The notes beneath the pieces were generated by a model that was given only the letters and a program-made list of their open reading frames with translations, was not told the DNA's origin and searched no databases. Made by a program: the position numbers and the translations under genes. Source: a bacterium (lineage in GTDB: Bacteria; Planctomycetota; Planctomycetia; Isosphaerales; Isosphaeraceae). Taken from it: DNA of 64,000 nucleotides. This document shows positions 54,011-63,098 of this stretch, piece by piece (the first letter of the stretch is position 1; every line of letters begins with the position of its first letter). The DNA lies in NCBI GenBank assembly GCA_016125085.1, contig WGMM01000013.1, forward strand, positions 124,001 to 188,000, read 5' to 3'.

Positions 54011-57000
54011 TCAGCGGCCTGCCAGCGATGACCATCGCACGATCAGTTCGCCAAGTTCAGGTCTCGGACGGTCCGAACCGGAATTCGCGGCGAAATAGCA
54101 TTCCTCGACGGATCGAATGGCTGCGGCAAGTTCGTCCTGCATCGCCTGCGTGAGTCGACGTTCTTTCTGCAATCCACGCAGAAGACCAAGCACGGCGAAG
54201 GGTTCAGCGGGTGTCTCCGCAGCTATGACGACAGGCTTCTTCCGCAGTGACTTCCAGAGACGCGGGATGGCGAGCGCGGCGACGACCATCGCAGCGAGTG
54301 CAGCCAGCATCGCATAAACCTGATTCGACCGATCCACTTTGCCGTAGCGGGCCACGAGCGGCGTGACAGCTTCGGCGGCGGCCAGGTCGGCATCGACGTA
54401 TTTCTGATACACGATCTTCGAGGAGTCGATCTTCGGCCTAGGGAATTGCAACTGGCCGGGTAACTCGGTCAGGCCTGAGGCCGCCTTGAGCGTCACGAGT
54501 GACGTACGTTCAGACAGGATTCCTGCCGAACTCGATTCTTCGTCGAATTGAGTCACAGCCAGCCCCTGATCCTCGACCTTTTCGACGACGAAAGAGGGAA
54601 TCTCTTCGAGATCGACCAGTTCACCCACCGATGGCATCAGCCCATGCCCTGTCGATTTGATTTCGATGATCAGCTTGCCATCAACGGACTGACGCTCGTC
54701 GAGTATCTGGGTAATCTGGACGTCGCGAAAGGGTCTTGGGGCCTTGTTCGATTCGTCGCAATTGACAGCCACCGGTGCTGACTCCACCGGCAGAATGACG
54801 TACCCGGAAGTGTCCATGAAGTCGAGGTCGAGCTTGAGTTGCGGAATGCGATCGACTTTAGGGCTCTTCGGCTTCAAAAGCAGATAGGCGTAGGGTGTCA
54901 TTCGCCAGCCAGGCTCCGGCAGAGGCATGCTGGCGACTTTCTCGGTTTCGAAAGTCACCGATAGCACTTCGAAATGCTCCTGGAGAGCCCGTGTCGCGGC
55001 TTCCTGGAATTTGTCCCGATAATTTTCCAGAGGACGGCCATAGTTGTAATAAAAATAGCTGCCCTGGTTCTGATTCTGCAGATACCGGGCGAATCCGCCT
55101 GATTCTCGCTCGATCTCACGCGTATGCCGAATGTTGACGTATACGCCGAACGGCTGGCCCGGATCGATGGAGGTCGGACCGTCCACGACCGATTCCAGGC
55201 GAATTTCCCGATTGAGATCCTTGTAGTAGTCGTAGACCTTGCGAGCTTCGAATGCCTGCGGAGCGTCTCCCACGATTTCGAAGCCAGCCTTCAGATAGCG
55301 AAACTTCACCGCAGGAGCGATCGCGCTCATCCTCGTGAAGAGCTGATTGGCGAAGCGGTTACTGTGAGATTCCGCCGCCGCTCCGGGCAGACTTCTCATA
55401 GCTTCACGAATCAGTGCCGGCTGATTCGTCTCGGCGACGGTCGTTTCGGTGATTTGCCCCGGCTCGCATGCTCCAAGGCCCGCATAGAACCACTGATCGA
55501 ACACGTCATTCGTCTGACGATCCGCGGGAAGCGAACCCGCGACTTTCGCGTACTGGGCTGCCGCTTGTGCGAACAGGCCGAGTGCCTTACGACGTACCGG
55601 CATGTAGTCCGGCGAAAGAGCGATTTCCTGTTCGAAATTGTTCCGGTCGTGGATCAGGGCAGCCTGAGCGGCTGTCAGCGACCATTCCCCGGGATACTTC
55701 GCACGAGCTTCGTCGACGACTTTCAGCGCGGTTTCGTAGCCGCGGAGAACTTCCTCGCGAATGTCCTTTTCTTTTCGCTTCGTTTTGGCCTGGTCCTGCA
55801 CGGCCGGCCTGCGCCAAAGCCCGGCAAGGTTCGAACGCATTTGCTGAGCAAGGCGCGCGATCGTTTCAGGTTTGAGATTCTCCAAAGGTCCGAATACGGA
55901 TTCGATCGCCTCGGAGCGATATACTTCCGCCGAACTGTGGCAGGTGGTAAACGCCCTGGCCACAAGCGTTTCGTCAATCGGGCGTATCGGCAGCTTCTTG
56001 AGCTTCGCCAGCCAGCCGCTCAATTCCTCAAGGTTTCGCTGCTGTTTCGAACGGGTCAGGGGAATGCTCTCGGCCTTCTGTTCGAATCCATAAATGAAGA
56101 TATAGGGATTCCTCTGGTTCTTCGCCTGATTCATATCGTGGTTCGACGTCCAGACTTTCACGAACTCCTGAGCCAGTTCGCGCGCCATTTCAGGCTCGGT
56201 GCGCGCCACCTCTTCGATATGCGGAAAGGCATCGGAATCGCCGCCCATCTTCAGATATATTTCGGCCAGGGCTTTGTGAATGTTCGGATGCAGTCCCCGG
56301 TCGACCCTTTCGAGCCAGCCCCCCCTGGGCGCCAGATCGACGATCTCGCGTGCAGCGATCGCTTGCGGAAGATTCGGGTTCGTGACCGCAATGTTCGGGG
56401 TTTCTTCGTCCGAAGAGTAATACACGTTGCCATAAATATCTCGCTGAATGCGCGGTGCGGTCGATCGATCGAACGCTTTCGTCAACCGCGCCTCAGCCAG
56501 CCAGACGGCCGCCAGAGTCGTGAGGCTCTCCCGCCACTGGTCCGCCCGCTCGGGTGAAGCCACGAGCAGTGAGTCGATCGCGATTTTCAACATCCTCATG
56601 TTCTGCAGTCGCGGCTCGCTCGTTCGTATCGACGTCCGAAGATACGAATTCGCCGATTCGCCCAGATTCGCCAGCAGGGCCACGCCCCGGTCCGGGCTTC
56701 CCGCGAAAGTTTCCTCGAACCACTTCTTCGAGAGCGCCTTGTCGACCTTAGGCACAAGCGAGACCGCTTGCCTCGTCGCTTCGTCGCGAGCCTGGCTTTG
56801 CTCGGGTGTTTTCACCTCCAGTGCCATCACCGCCTGGAGCGCTGACCAGGCCTGATTTACCAGTTCGGGCGTACCCAGACGATTATATTTCGCCAGCGCA
56901 TGTCTGGCCGACAGGTTCAGCTCGACCGGATCGCCCTTCGCCTCCGGATTTTCCGGTGAAAGCACGAATGGTTCGGCTTCGGCCGCAAGATTCGCCGCGC

Positions 57001-58108
57001 ACAGAATGATCGCCGCATCGCGCCGTGAAAGGACCGGCTTCGGCTCCTTGCGTTCGACAAGCTCGCGTAACCGGCTGACCAGGTCTTCGGTCGCGTCCGA
57101 CTGGCGTCGTACGAGTACGACCAGCTTCGCCAGCGGCTCCCGGTCCTGCTCTTCCACCGGAACGATGGCTGCGCTGGTGAGCGATATGAAGTCGCTCACC
57201 GACATCGAATGCTGTTCGTTCCCTCCACGTCCCTGCATCAGGGCCATCACTTCAGGGTCGTTCGGATTGAAGCCCATGTTCAGATTGTTGATCATCGCAA
57301 ACCGCTGCATCATGAGTGCCGATTGCGAAGAACCGTTATCCTTCGGAATTGTCGATGCATTTCCGCTTTTGGCCAGCGCGATCACTCCCGTCGTCAGCGC
57401 CTGCCCTTCTCCCAGCGATTTTACGATTGAGCGCCACGCGGCAATACCTTCCTTAGGAGGCATCTTCGCCAGCCGTTCCGCGACGTTGGCCCAGCGTCCG
57501 AGAGTCACACTGGTCGCAAGTTCCTTAAGTTCTTTTTCGAACGCGTCCGCTTTCGCCTTGTCTCCATCTTTTTTGCCGTCCGCTTTCGCATCATCTTTCG
57601 ACTTTTCGGATTCCTTTTCGTTCGATTCATTCTTCACTGATGCGAGCCCGGATTTCGCGGCCTCGATCTGAACAAGCACATCCCCCGGCAATCCGGCCTG
57701 GTTCGGGTCGACCTCGTTTTCCGCAGTTTTCGGCTTCGCCAGCAACACGCCTGAACTTTCGGCCCAGGCCTTCAAAATCGAAGAAGGCTTGCGGTCGAAC
57801 GTCATTTTCTCGATCCTGGACAGCCGTTCGGCCGCAGGGTCCACGACCTTCTTTTCGTCCTTCCCCGGCTTACCCCCGCCTTCGGGTTTCTCCTTCGTAC
57901 CGGCCTTATCGGCACCCTCGGTTTTCTTGTCCGGGGAATCCTTTTTTTCTTCCTGTTTCGCCGTATTCGTGGCACTCGACACCGGTGTCGCGGGAGCGAG
58001 CCGGACCGCCTGTACCTGGGCCCTGGCACAGCAAATCAATCCATCCGCGGCGACGATCGAAAAGGTGATGCAAACAAAATTGAGCCATTGTCGATAATGA
58101 CGATTCAT
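54011..58108 (-). CDS. Very large exported, membrane-anchored protein of the MoxR/Bat locus
   Basis: 1365 residues. Signal peptide about 1-30. A Lys/Glu/Gly-rich low-complexity stretch follows (about 45-90), then a long, mostly helical, TPR-like region with many Ala-rich helices (about 180-900) and a beta-rich part (about 950-1200). A single membrane helix (VYAMLAALAAMVVAALAIP, near 1262-1280) precedes a cytosolic tail of about 85 residues. Most of the chain is therefore extracytoplasmic. I know no named family for the whole. An upstream ATG at 58135 is possible; the ATG at 58108 has AGGA upstream and the better signal peptide. It follows the TPR/CxxC gene on the same strand. A role as a scaffold for the Bat complex is inference. 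Confidence 0.75.
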   Translation of the reverse strand: MNRHYRQWLNFVCITFSIVAADGLICCARAQVQAVRLAPATPVSSATNTAKQEEKKDSPDKKTEGADKAGTKEKPEGGGKPGKDEKKVVDPAAERLSRIEKMTFDRKPSSILKAWAESSGVLLAKPKTAENEVDPNQAGLPGDVLVQIEAAKSGLASVKNESNEKESEKSKDDAKADGKKDGDKAKADAFEKELKELATSVTLGRWANVAERLAKMPPKEGIAAWRSIVKSLGEGQALTTGVIALAKSGNASTIPKDNGSSQSALMMQRFAMINNLNMGFNPNDPEVMALMQGRGGNEQHSMSVSDFISLTSAAIVPVEEQDREPLAKLVVLVRRQSDATEDLVSRLRELVERKEPKPVLSRRDAAIILCAANLAAEAEPFVLSPENPEAKGDPVELNLSARHALAKYNRLGTPELVNQAWSALQAVMALEVKTPEQSQARDEATRQAVSLVPKVDKALSKKWFEETFAGSPDRGVALLANLGESANSYLRTSIRTSEPRLQNMRMLKIAIDSLLVASPERADQWRESLTTLAAVWLAEARLTKAFDRSTAPRIQRDIYGNVYYSSDEETPNIAVTNPNLPQAIAAREIVDLAPRGGWLERVDRGLHPNIHKALAEIYLKMGGDSDAFPHIEEVARTEPEMARELAQEFVKVWTSNHDMNQAKNQRNPYIFIYGFEQKAESIPLTRSKQQRNLEELSGWLAKLKKLPIRPIDETLVARAFTTCHSSAEVYRSEAIESVFGPLENLKPETIARLAQQMRSNLAGLWRRPAVQDQAKTKRKEKDIREEVLRGYETALKVVDEARAKYPGEWSLTAAQAALIHDRNNFEQEIALSPDYMPVRRKALGLFAQAAAQYAKVAGSLPADRQTNDVFDQWFYAGLGACEPGQITETTVAETNQPALIREAMRSLPGAAAESHSNRFANQLFTRMSAIAPAVKFRYLKAGFEIVGDAPQAFEARKVYDYYKDLNREIRLESVVDGPTSIDPGQPFGVYVNIRHTREIERESGGFARYLQNQNQGSYFYYNYGRPLENYRDKFQEAATRALQEHFEVLSVTFETEKVASMPLPEPGWRMTPYAYLLLKPKSPKVDRIPQLKLDLDFMDTSGYVILPVESAPVAVNCDESNKAPRPFRDVQITQILDERQSVDGKLIIEIKSTGHGLMPSVGELVDLEEIPSFVVEKVEDQGLAVTQFDEESSSAGILSERTSLVTLKAASGLTELPGQLQFPRPKIDSSKIVYQKYVDADLAAAEAVTPLVARYGKVDRSNQVYAMLAALAAMVVAALAIPRLWKSLRKKPVVIAAETPAEPFAVLGLLRGLQKERRLTQAMQDELAAAIRSVEECYFAANSGSDRPRPELGELIVRWSSLAGR

Positions 58109-58243
58109 CGATCGAAAATTCCTGATGTCGAACATGATGGGATGATCGTTTTACCGCTGAACCGGGCCGAACGTTTGCACCACGACAGTCCACCCATGAA
58201 GTTGATGGACTGCCGGGCAGCATGAATTCGTACTATTGGTGGT

Positions 58244-58954
58244 TCAGGATCCGCTGCCGTCTGGAGCTGGCCCGAGGCCCGCACCACGACCGTCCTTTTT
58301 GGCGTTCGGATTCGGCTTCTTGCCACGGCTCTTGCACTGGCCCGATTTGCAACCCTGACACTGCTTCGGGATCGGAATGCCCTGAAGTTCGGACACGTCC
58401 ATCCGGGCCAGCCGAATCGTACCTTCCAGATTCTCACGATAGGTTTTGGCGGCAGACATGTCCCCGGATTTTTCAGCTTCTTCGGCAAGGCGGCGATAGC
58501 TCTGCCGGGCGTTTTCCACGTCCGGCTGCCAGTCCGATTCGCCAAGGCCTTCGAGCCGTTTGAGCCACGTCATATAGAATTTGGCGTTGGCGAGCGAGGA
58601 TAGTGCTTCGGCACTGGTTTTGGCGTCGGCTTTCGTATCGCTTTCCAGGTCGGCCACGAGCGTCTCGAGATCGGCGGCAGCTTCCGGGAGCTGGCCTGAA
58701 AACATCTGCGCTTGTGCCTTGCCGAGGCGGATCGACTGAGACAGCCGCGGGCTCTCCTTCGCGTCGACCAACGCAAGCGCGACCTCATATGCCGCCAGTG
58801 CCCGTGACCAGTCCTCGGCGGACATCGCGGCCTGTGCGACCGCAAGCGATTCGGCGGCTCTGTCCATCTTCAGCCCTGTCTGCCCAGGGCCGAAATGATA
58901 TGCGCCCGCAAGAACAGGCAACGTCAGCCAGATCACCATCAGGAACGATCGCAT
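58244..58954 (-). CDS. Exported TPR protein with C-terminal Cys motif
   Basis: 236 residues. Signal peptide about 1-18. TPR-like helices cover about 30-170 (DWSRALAAYEVALALVDAK and similar). The C-terminus carries QCQGCKSGQCKS, giving CxxC and CxxxxC spacings, then a Gly/Pro-rich tail. AAGGAG lies eight bases before the ATG. Bat operons often include a TPR protein (BatC/BatE), and this gene may fill that place, though 418 bp separate it from batB. The Cys cluster could bind metal or form disulfides outside the cytoplasm. Confidence 0.75.
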   Translation of the reverse strand: MRSFLMVIWLTLPVLAGAYHFGPGQTGLKMDRAAESLAVAQAAMSAEDWSRALAAYEVALALVDAKESPRLSQSIRLGKAQAQMFSGQLPEAAADLETLVADLESDTKADAKTSAEALSSLANAKFYMTWLKRLEGLGESDWQPDVENARQSYRRLAEEAEKSGDMSAAKTYRENLEGTIRLARMDVSELQGIPIPKQCQGCKSGQCKSRGKKPNPNAKKDGRGAGLGPAPDGSGS

Positions 58955-59372
58955 GTGATTGACTCCTTCGCAACGCCTTCCGGTCGAATCGAACCGACGC
59001 TTATTCGAATTATCCGCTCGAATGATCGATCAATCTACTCTTAACCTTTAGAAGCGGCAACGGCAAAATGCCTGAGCCACAATTTTCGGAAAAACTCGAT
59101 CGATACCCGATCACGAATCCTCACCATCGCCCACTTTCACATGATTGTCATCCCTGGTTCGGTCAACGATCGCCATGCCGAACCCCTGTTCCTGACCGAT
59201 TCCGAAGCGACCGGTGGCAGTCTCTCAGTTATGTACGTATGTCTGCATGCTTGCGATCCGAAACGAACGAAGTCACCTTTCCCCTCACACTAAACGTCGC
59301 CAGCCGATGACTTTCCGTTCACGACATCGTAAGTACTGAAGTGATTCGAGCCGCATGAAAGATGTCGAACAA
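58955..59372. other. 418-bp region between BatB-like and TPR genes
   Basis: All neighbours are on the minus strand, so this holds the end of the moxR-bat operon and probably a new promoter for the TPR gene. It is AT-richer than the genes around it. A plus-strand frame (59068-59310) lacks coding character. No clear terminator hairpin is seen. Confidence 0.45.
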
Positions 59373-60341
59373 TCATTGCAATTTGATTACGCCCGGGCGC
59401 CAGCCTGTTCCCAGAAAATGCAACAGCACCGGTAAGGCCGCCAGGACGGATGCGGAAACTCCGGATGTCATCAGGGCGTATTCACGAGGGCCTAACTGTT
59501 CGAAAGCCCCGGGATTCGCCCGGCCGGTCACAGATTTGATCAAATCCGAAGGCAGATGTCTTTCATTTCCGTCGTGGTAATTTCCGTTCAGGCGAACGGC
59601 CATCTGTCGAAGGGTGGAACTGTCCTGACGCGAAGCCCGTCCGTCAATGAATTTCCCCGACTTCGTGTCGCCCACGCCTACGAGAAGCACGTCGGAAACC
59701 GAAGCAGGACGACGCGGCATGCCCCTGGGCGGAACGGTATCGCCATCTGTCACGAGGATCACCAGCGTGCTTTTCGGCTGAAATGGCGCAGCGACCGAGA
59801 AAGCCTCCTTAAGGCCGGAGAATAGGTCGGTTTTGCCCGGCGTAAACGCGAAATTGAGCGGCAGATCGTTGAGGATATTGCGAACGACCTCGATGTCTTT
59901 GGTCTCGACCACTACCGGCTTCGCGCCGTTGTAACAGGCGATGACGCTTGTAAGATAGCGTTCCATCGGCACGCGCTGAAAGAACGATTCCATCAGCTCC
60001 TTTGCGCGATTGCGACGACTCGACTTATGCTCAGGGCCAGCGTCCTCAAGTGTCATGCTCGGCGAAACGTCCAGAACGACCACGATGTGCTTTTTCTGGT
60101 TTTCCGGAACTGCCGCCGACTGATGCACCTTGGGTGGTAATTGAATCAGTAATGCGAACGCCCCGCCGAGTGTTCCGAATGCCAGGGCTCTCAACGAAGG
60201 CACGAACGAAACCCACCTGCGGGGCTGCCCGCTCGGCCCGAACGAGAGGTGCCCCAAACGCCGTATGCGCCTGATATGCAGCATTTCGGCCAGGAAGAAC
60301 CAGGTCGAAAGAACGATGCATGTGATGACAGCGATCACCAT
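59373..60341 (-). CDS. BatB-like von Willebrand factor A membrane protein
   Basis: 322 residues. Membrane helices occur at about 1-18 and 52-66 and near the C-terminus (about 293-313). Between them lies a VWA domain with the MIDAS motif DVSPS in VVVLDVSPSM, later TPGKTDLF and VTDGD. Such proteins bind metal and protein partners outside the cytoplasm; Bat proteins are linked to envelope stress and aerotolerance. GAGGT lies seven bases before the ATG at 60341, which overlaps the batA-like gene by seven bases. Confidence 0.87.
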   Translation of the reverse strand: MVIAVITCIVLSTWFFLAEMLHIRRIRRLGHLSFGPSGQPRRWVSFVPSLRALAFGTLGGAFALLIQLPPKVHQSAAVPENQKKHIVVVLDVSPSMTLEDAGPEHKSSRRNRAKELMESFFQRVPMERYLTSVIACYNGAKPVVVETKDIEVVRNILNDLPLNFAFTPGKTDLFSGLKEAFSVAAPFQPKSTLVILVTDGDTVPPRGMPRRPASVSDVLLVGVGDTKSGKFIDGRASRQDSSTLRQMAVRLNGNYHDGNERHLPSDLIKSVTGRANPGAFEQLGPREYALMTSGVSASVLAALPVLLHFLGTGWRPGVIKLQ

Positions 60342-61267
60342 GGCGTGTACCTCAACCCGAGTGACGAAAGTGCCGAAACACCGATGAAGGCGAGCCCGGC
60401 GATGCACCAGGGTTCGAAATGATCGAGAACCTGGGCAGAAGTCCGAACGAGCCGAGCCCGGTTCATAGCGTCGATTCGGCCGAACATCGTTTCGAGAGCT
60501 TCCGGATCGCCAGGTTGAAACGCTTCTCCGCCGGTATAGTGAGTGATGTTGATGATCTCTTCGGGGATATCGCCGCCTGCGATGTGGATCGCGTACACGA
60601 CGATATTGTCACGTTTGAGCAGTCGCGAGATTTCTTCGTCGCGGCCACTGTGCAGATCAGCGCTTGCCCCGTCCGAAATCAGAACGATCAGCCTGTCTCC
60701 TTCTTCACGCGTGAGCAGCAGGTCGCGGCAAGCCATCAGCGCCTTCCCGATTTCCGTACCGCCCATCCAGGGTGGAGCCTTGTCGGGTGACATGAATGGG
60801 GCTGCGAAGCGAATCGCATTGATGTCGTTCGTCAGCGGCACCCAGTGCAGGACGTTATTGCCGAAAAAAGTGAGCCCGACGGCATCGCCCTGGCGTTTGT
60901 CCAGAAACGCCTCGATCGCCTGCATCGAACCTTCGTAGCGTGTGCCCGATCCGAATGGCGCCAGCATACTTGAGGAAACGTCCACGCATAATTCGATGTT
61001 GGTCATCGCCCTGCGGGTTTGCGGAACCGAAAGTCGCTGCGGCCCCGCCAGTATCACGATGACGATCGCCAGAACCAGCGCTGGCAATGCTTCCGTGAAG
61101 GCAAGGATACGCCTGACCCATCGGCGTCGCGGAATATCGGTAGAATCCGCCGGCAACGCCACACGATGCCACGCCCATCGATTTTGACCATAAACCAGAA
61201 GAAACGGAATGGCCAGGGCCACGAGTACGAAGGGGTGAGAAAATGAAACCGGAAGGTGATCGAACAT
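60335..61267 (-). CDS. BatA-like von Willebrand factor A membrane protein
   Basis: 310 residues. Two N-terminal membrane helices (about 9-26 and 52-72) follow the BatA plan. The VWA domain has MIDAS DVSSS in ELCVDVSSSM, TEIGKAL and VLISDGAS. A C-terminal helix (about 285-305) re-enters the membrane. It starts three bases after the BatD-like stop and overlaps the batB-like gene, so the four genes are tightly coupled. MoxR-type ATPases are thought to remodel such VWA proteins. Confidence 0.9.
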   Translation of the reverse strand: MFDHLPVSFSHPFVLVALAIPFLLVYGQNRWAWHRVALPADSTDIPRRRWVRRILAFTEALPALVLAIVIVILAGPQRLSVPQTRRAMTNIELCVDVSSSMLAPFGSGTRYEGSMQAIEAFLDKRQGDAVGLTFFGNNVLHWVPLTNDINAIRFAAPFMSPDKAPPWMGGTEIGKALMACRDLLLTREEGDRLIVLISDGASADLHSGRDEEISRLLKRDNIVVYAIHIAGGDIPEEIINITHYTGGEAFQPGDPEALETMFGRIDAMNRARLVRTSAQVLDHFEPWCIAGLAFIGVSALSSLGLRYTPW

Positions 61268-61270
61268 ATT

Positions 61271-62173
61271 TCACCGCTTTCCGTTCGTGTCTGTAATTCC
61301 TGGAATTTCGAAATCCTGCAAGGATTCGTAGGGTTTCAGTAGCTGCGCGATCTCTCGTTCCGAAGCCTGCCCCTGCCCTGGAGGCATATGCAGCCATTGC
61401 TCCAGTTTCTTCAAAAGTGGGCCCGCATCGGGATGCTGCTTCAGCTTCGACAGGATTCGGCCTGGAGAAACTTCGTCGCATGCATCCGAACGTGATGTCC
61501 AGTATGCGATCAGGAGCGATTCGAGTTCGGCCCTTTGATGAGGCGCGATCGATCCCTCGCAAGCGGCCGTCACCAGGGGTTTCAGTCGCTGGGATAAGGA
61601 TACCGGCGTGATGACCTCGGTTGAGACCGTTTCGACCTTCTTCACACGATTGGACCAGTGAAAAAGTCCGGCCAGTCCGGCAATCCATAAACCGACGAAA
61701 ATATTGAGTTTTGTCCAGTAAGTCCACCAGCTGTCGATCTCGGGTCGAGCGGGGCGGGAAGGTTCGATCTTGCCAGGTTCGAGGACACTCACGATCTCGA
61801 CTTCGACTGGCGGCAGTGTCACTGGAGACGTATCCGGAATTTTAAGCCGCAAGGATTTGGCCAGGTCGTAACGCCCAGGCTCGAAACCGGTGAATTCGAG
61901 GTCATAGCGATAGGCATCGCCATGCCTGTAACTTTCGGCGACTCGAACGATGATCTTCGCAAGCGGGTCAGAATTCGGAACGGCTTCAAGCTCCCCACCC
62001 GGGATCACGATCTGGCTGACTTTTCCGACCATGCCGACAGGCACTCGGACTTTCGCAGCCGCATGGCTTTCATTGCCCAGCTGATCCTGAGCGACGATTT
62101 TCCCTTCGAAAACGGACGCGAGCAACAGAATCGGAATCAGGCAAGATCGTACGAAAGGAAGTATCGGCATCAT
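61271..62173 (-). CDS. BatD/DUF4381-like membrane protein
   Basis: 300 residues. Signal peptide about 1-28, an extracytoplasmic beta-sandwich (about 35-135), one membrane helix (about 158-176, LNIFVGLWIAGLAGLFHW) and a cytosolic helical tail (about 200-290) of the type found in BatD or DUF4381 proteins. The start is ATG ATG at 62173, within the first-copy segment of a 68-bp tandem duplication; upstream frames are artefacts of that duplication. It is coupled to the upstream DUF58 gene through a 23-codon mini-ORF. Confidence 0.8.
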   Translation of the reverse strand: MMPILPFVRSCLIPILLLASVFEGKIVAQDQLGNESHAAAKVRVPVGMVGKVSQIVIPGGELEAVPNSDPLAKIIVRVAESYRHGDAYRYDLEFTGFEPGRYDLAKSLRLKIPDTSPVTLPPVEVEIVSVLEPGKIEPSRPARPEIDSWWTYWTKLNIFVGLWIAGLAGLFHWSNRVKKVETVSTEVITPVSLSQRLKPLVTAACEGSIAPHQRAELESLLIAYWTSRSDACDEVSPGRILSKLKQHPDAGPLLKKLEQWLHMPPGQGQASEREIAQLLKPYESLQDFEIPGITDTNGKR

Positions 62174-62299
62174 CTCGCTCCCCTGCCGAGGATGTCGCGC
62201 TGTGCGAAAAATTGCCGCAACCGAGCGGAATTCGGCATCATCTCGCTCCCCTGCCGAGGATGTCGCGCTGTGCGAAAAATTGCCGCAACCGAGCGGAAT
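62164..62299. repeat. Perfect 68-bp tandem duplication at the DUF58/BatD-like junction
   Basis: Positions 62164-62231 and 62232-62299 are identical over 68 bp. On the minus strand the unit contains the last codons and stop of DUF58 and the ATGATG start of the BatD-like gene. DUF58 ends in the second copy (62238). The ATG of that copy (62241) opens a 23-codon frame that runs into the duplicated DUF58 tail and stops at 62170, overlapping the real BatD-like start at 62173. Identity implies a recent event. Confidence 0.97.
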
Positions 62300-63098
62300 A
62301 AGGTTGGGACACATCGATCGTGAGGCAATCGATCCGGCTTTTCTTCAAGGATTCCCGTAATGCTTTATCGTCCGTCCAGGCACCTCGCCCGGCGGCGATC
62401 ACGTCTCTCCCCGTTTCCGCTTCTCGGCCTCGAACGAATCCAGTTCCCCGCATGCCTGATTCCGCAGGATCCATCAGGTGGATCACCGAACAATCATGGG
62501 CCTGGGCCGCCAGTTTCAAAGCGGGCAATGCAGCCGGGTCATGCAAATCGCTGATCACGATCATCTGGCTGCGCTGCGGCAACCGTGCCGCCAGCTCCCC
62601 CACACGCTGGCCCAGCCAGGTCGGCTCGTCGAACCGGTATCGCCTCAATGCGTGCAGCCAGCCATGCACCTGAACTTTGGAGAGACTTTCCGGACGCAAC
62701 AGGCCTCGGCCCCCGACGCCCATTAAACCGACGGGCCGGATCGCTTCAAGCGAAGCGAGAGCCACCCCACCTGCGATAAAAACGGCCACCTGATACTTGG
62801 ATCTGCGGGTCGAAGCGATCGTCATACTGGCTGAAGTATCGAGCAGGATCCAGACAGGGAGACGTTTGATCGCTTCGTATTCCTTCACGTGCAGCTTTCT
62901 CGTGCGGGCCGTCACGCGCCAGTCGATCGATTTGATCGAATCGCCGAACTGATAAGGTCGAGACTGGTGATATTCGAGTCCCGAACCGATGTAGGGCGAT
63001 CGATCTGTACCGAAGGCCAGGCTGTCGGCCAGACGCTTCACGGCAATACGAAACTGGCGGGAATCCAGGGCTTCCAGCGAATCAAGAAACCCTTCCAT
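62238..63098 (-). CDS. DUF58 protein (MoxR-associated)
   Basis: 286 residues. The DUF58 hallmark YQFGDSIKSIDWRVTARTRKLHVKEYE is present in blocks (GDSIKSIDWR and RKLHVKEYE), followed by a VWA-like segment VWILLDTSASMTI and a later MIVISDLHD. No signal peptide; cytosolic. GGAG lies nine bases before the ATG at 63098; upstream ATGs at 63143 and 63170 would overlap moxR deeply. Its stop and last codons are part of the 68-bp duplicated unit, without damage to the product. It follows moxR in the standard order. Confidence 0.92.
   Translation of the reverse strand: MEGFLDSLEALDSRQFRIAVKRLADSLAFGTDRSPYIGSGLEYHQSRPYQFGDSIKSIDWRVTARTRKLHVKEYEAIKRLPVWILLDTSASMTIASTRRSKYQVAVFIAGGVALASLEAIRPVGLMGVGGRGLLRPESLSKVQVHGWLHALRRYRFDEPTWLGQRVGELAARLPQRSQMIVISDLHDPAALPALKLAAQAHDCSVIHLMDPAESGMRGTGFVRGREAETGRDVIAAGRGAWTDDKALRESLKKSRIDCLTIDVSQPYSARLRQFFAQRDILGRGAR

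Noticed and set aside
55124..56557. 477-codon open frame on the plus strand
   Set aside because: Antisense to the 1365-residue protein gene; the sense product has a signal peptide and regular helices.
61271..62314. Longer BatD-like start at 62314
   Set aside because: The extra N-terminal residues are the duplicated 68-bp unit read in a third frame; the true start is the ATGATG at 62173.
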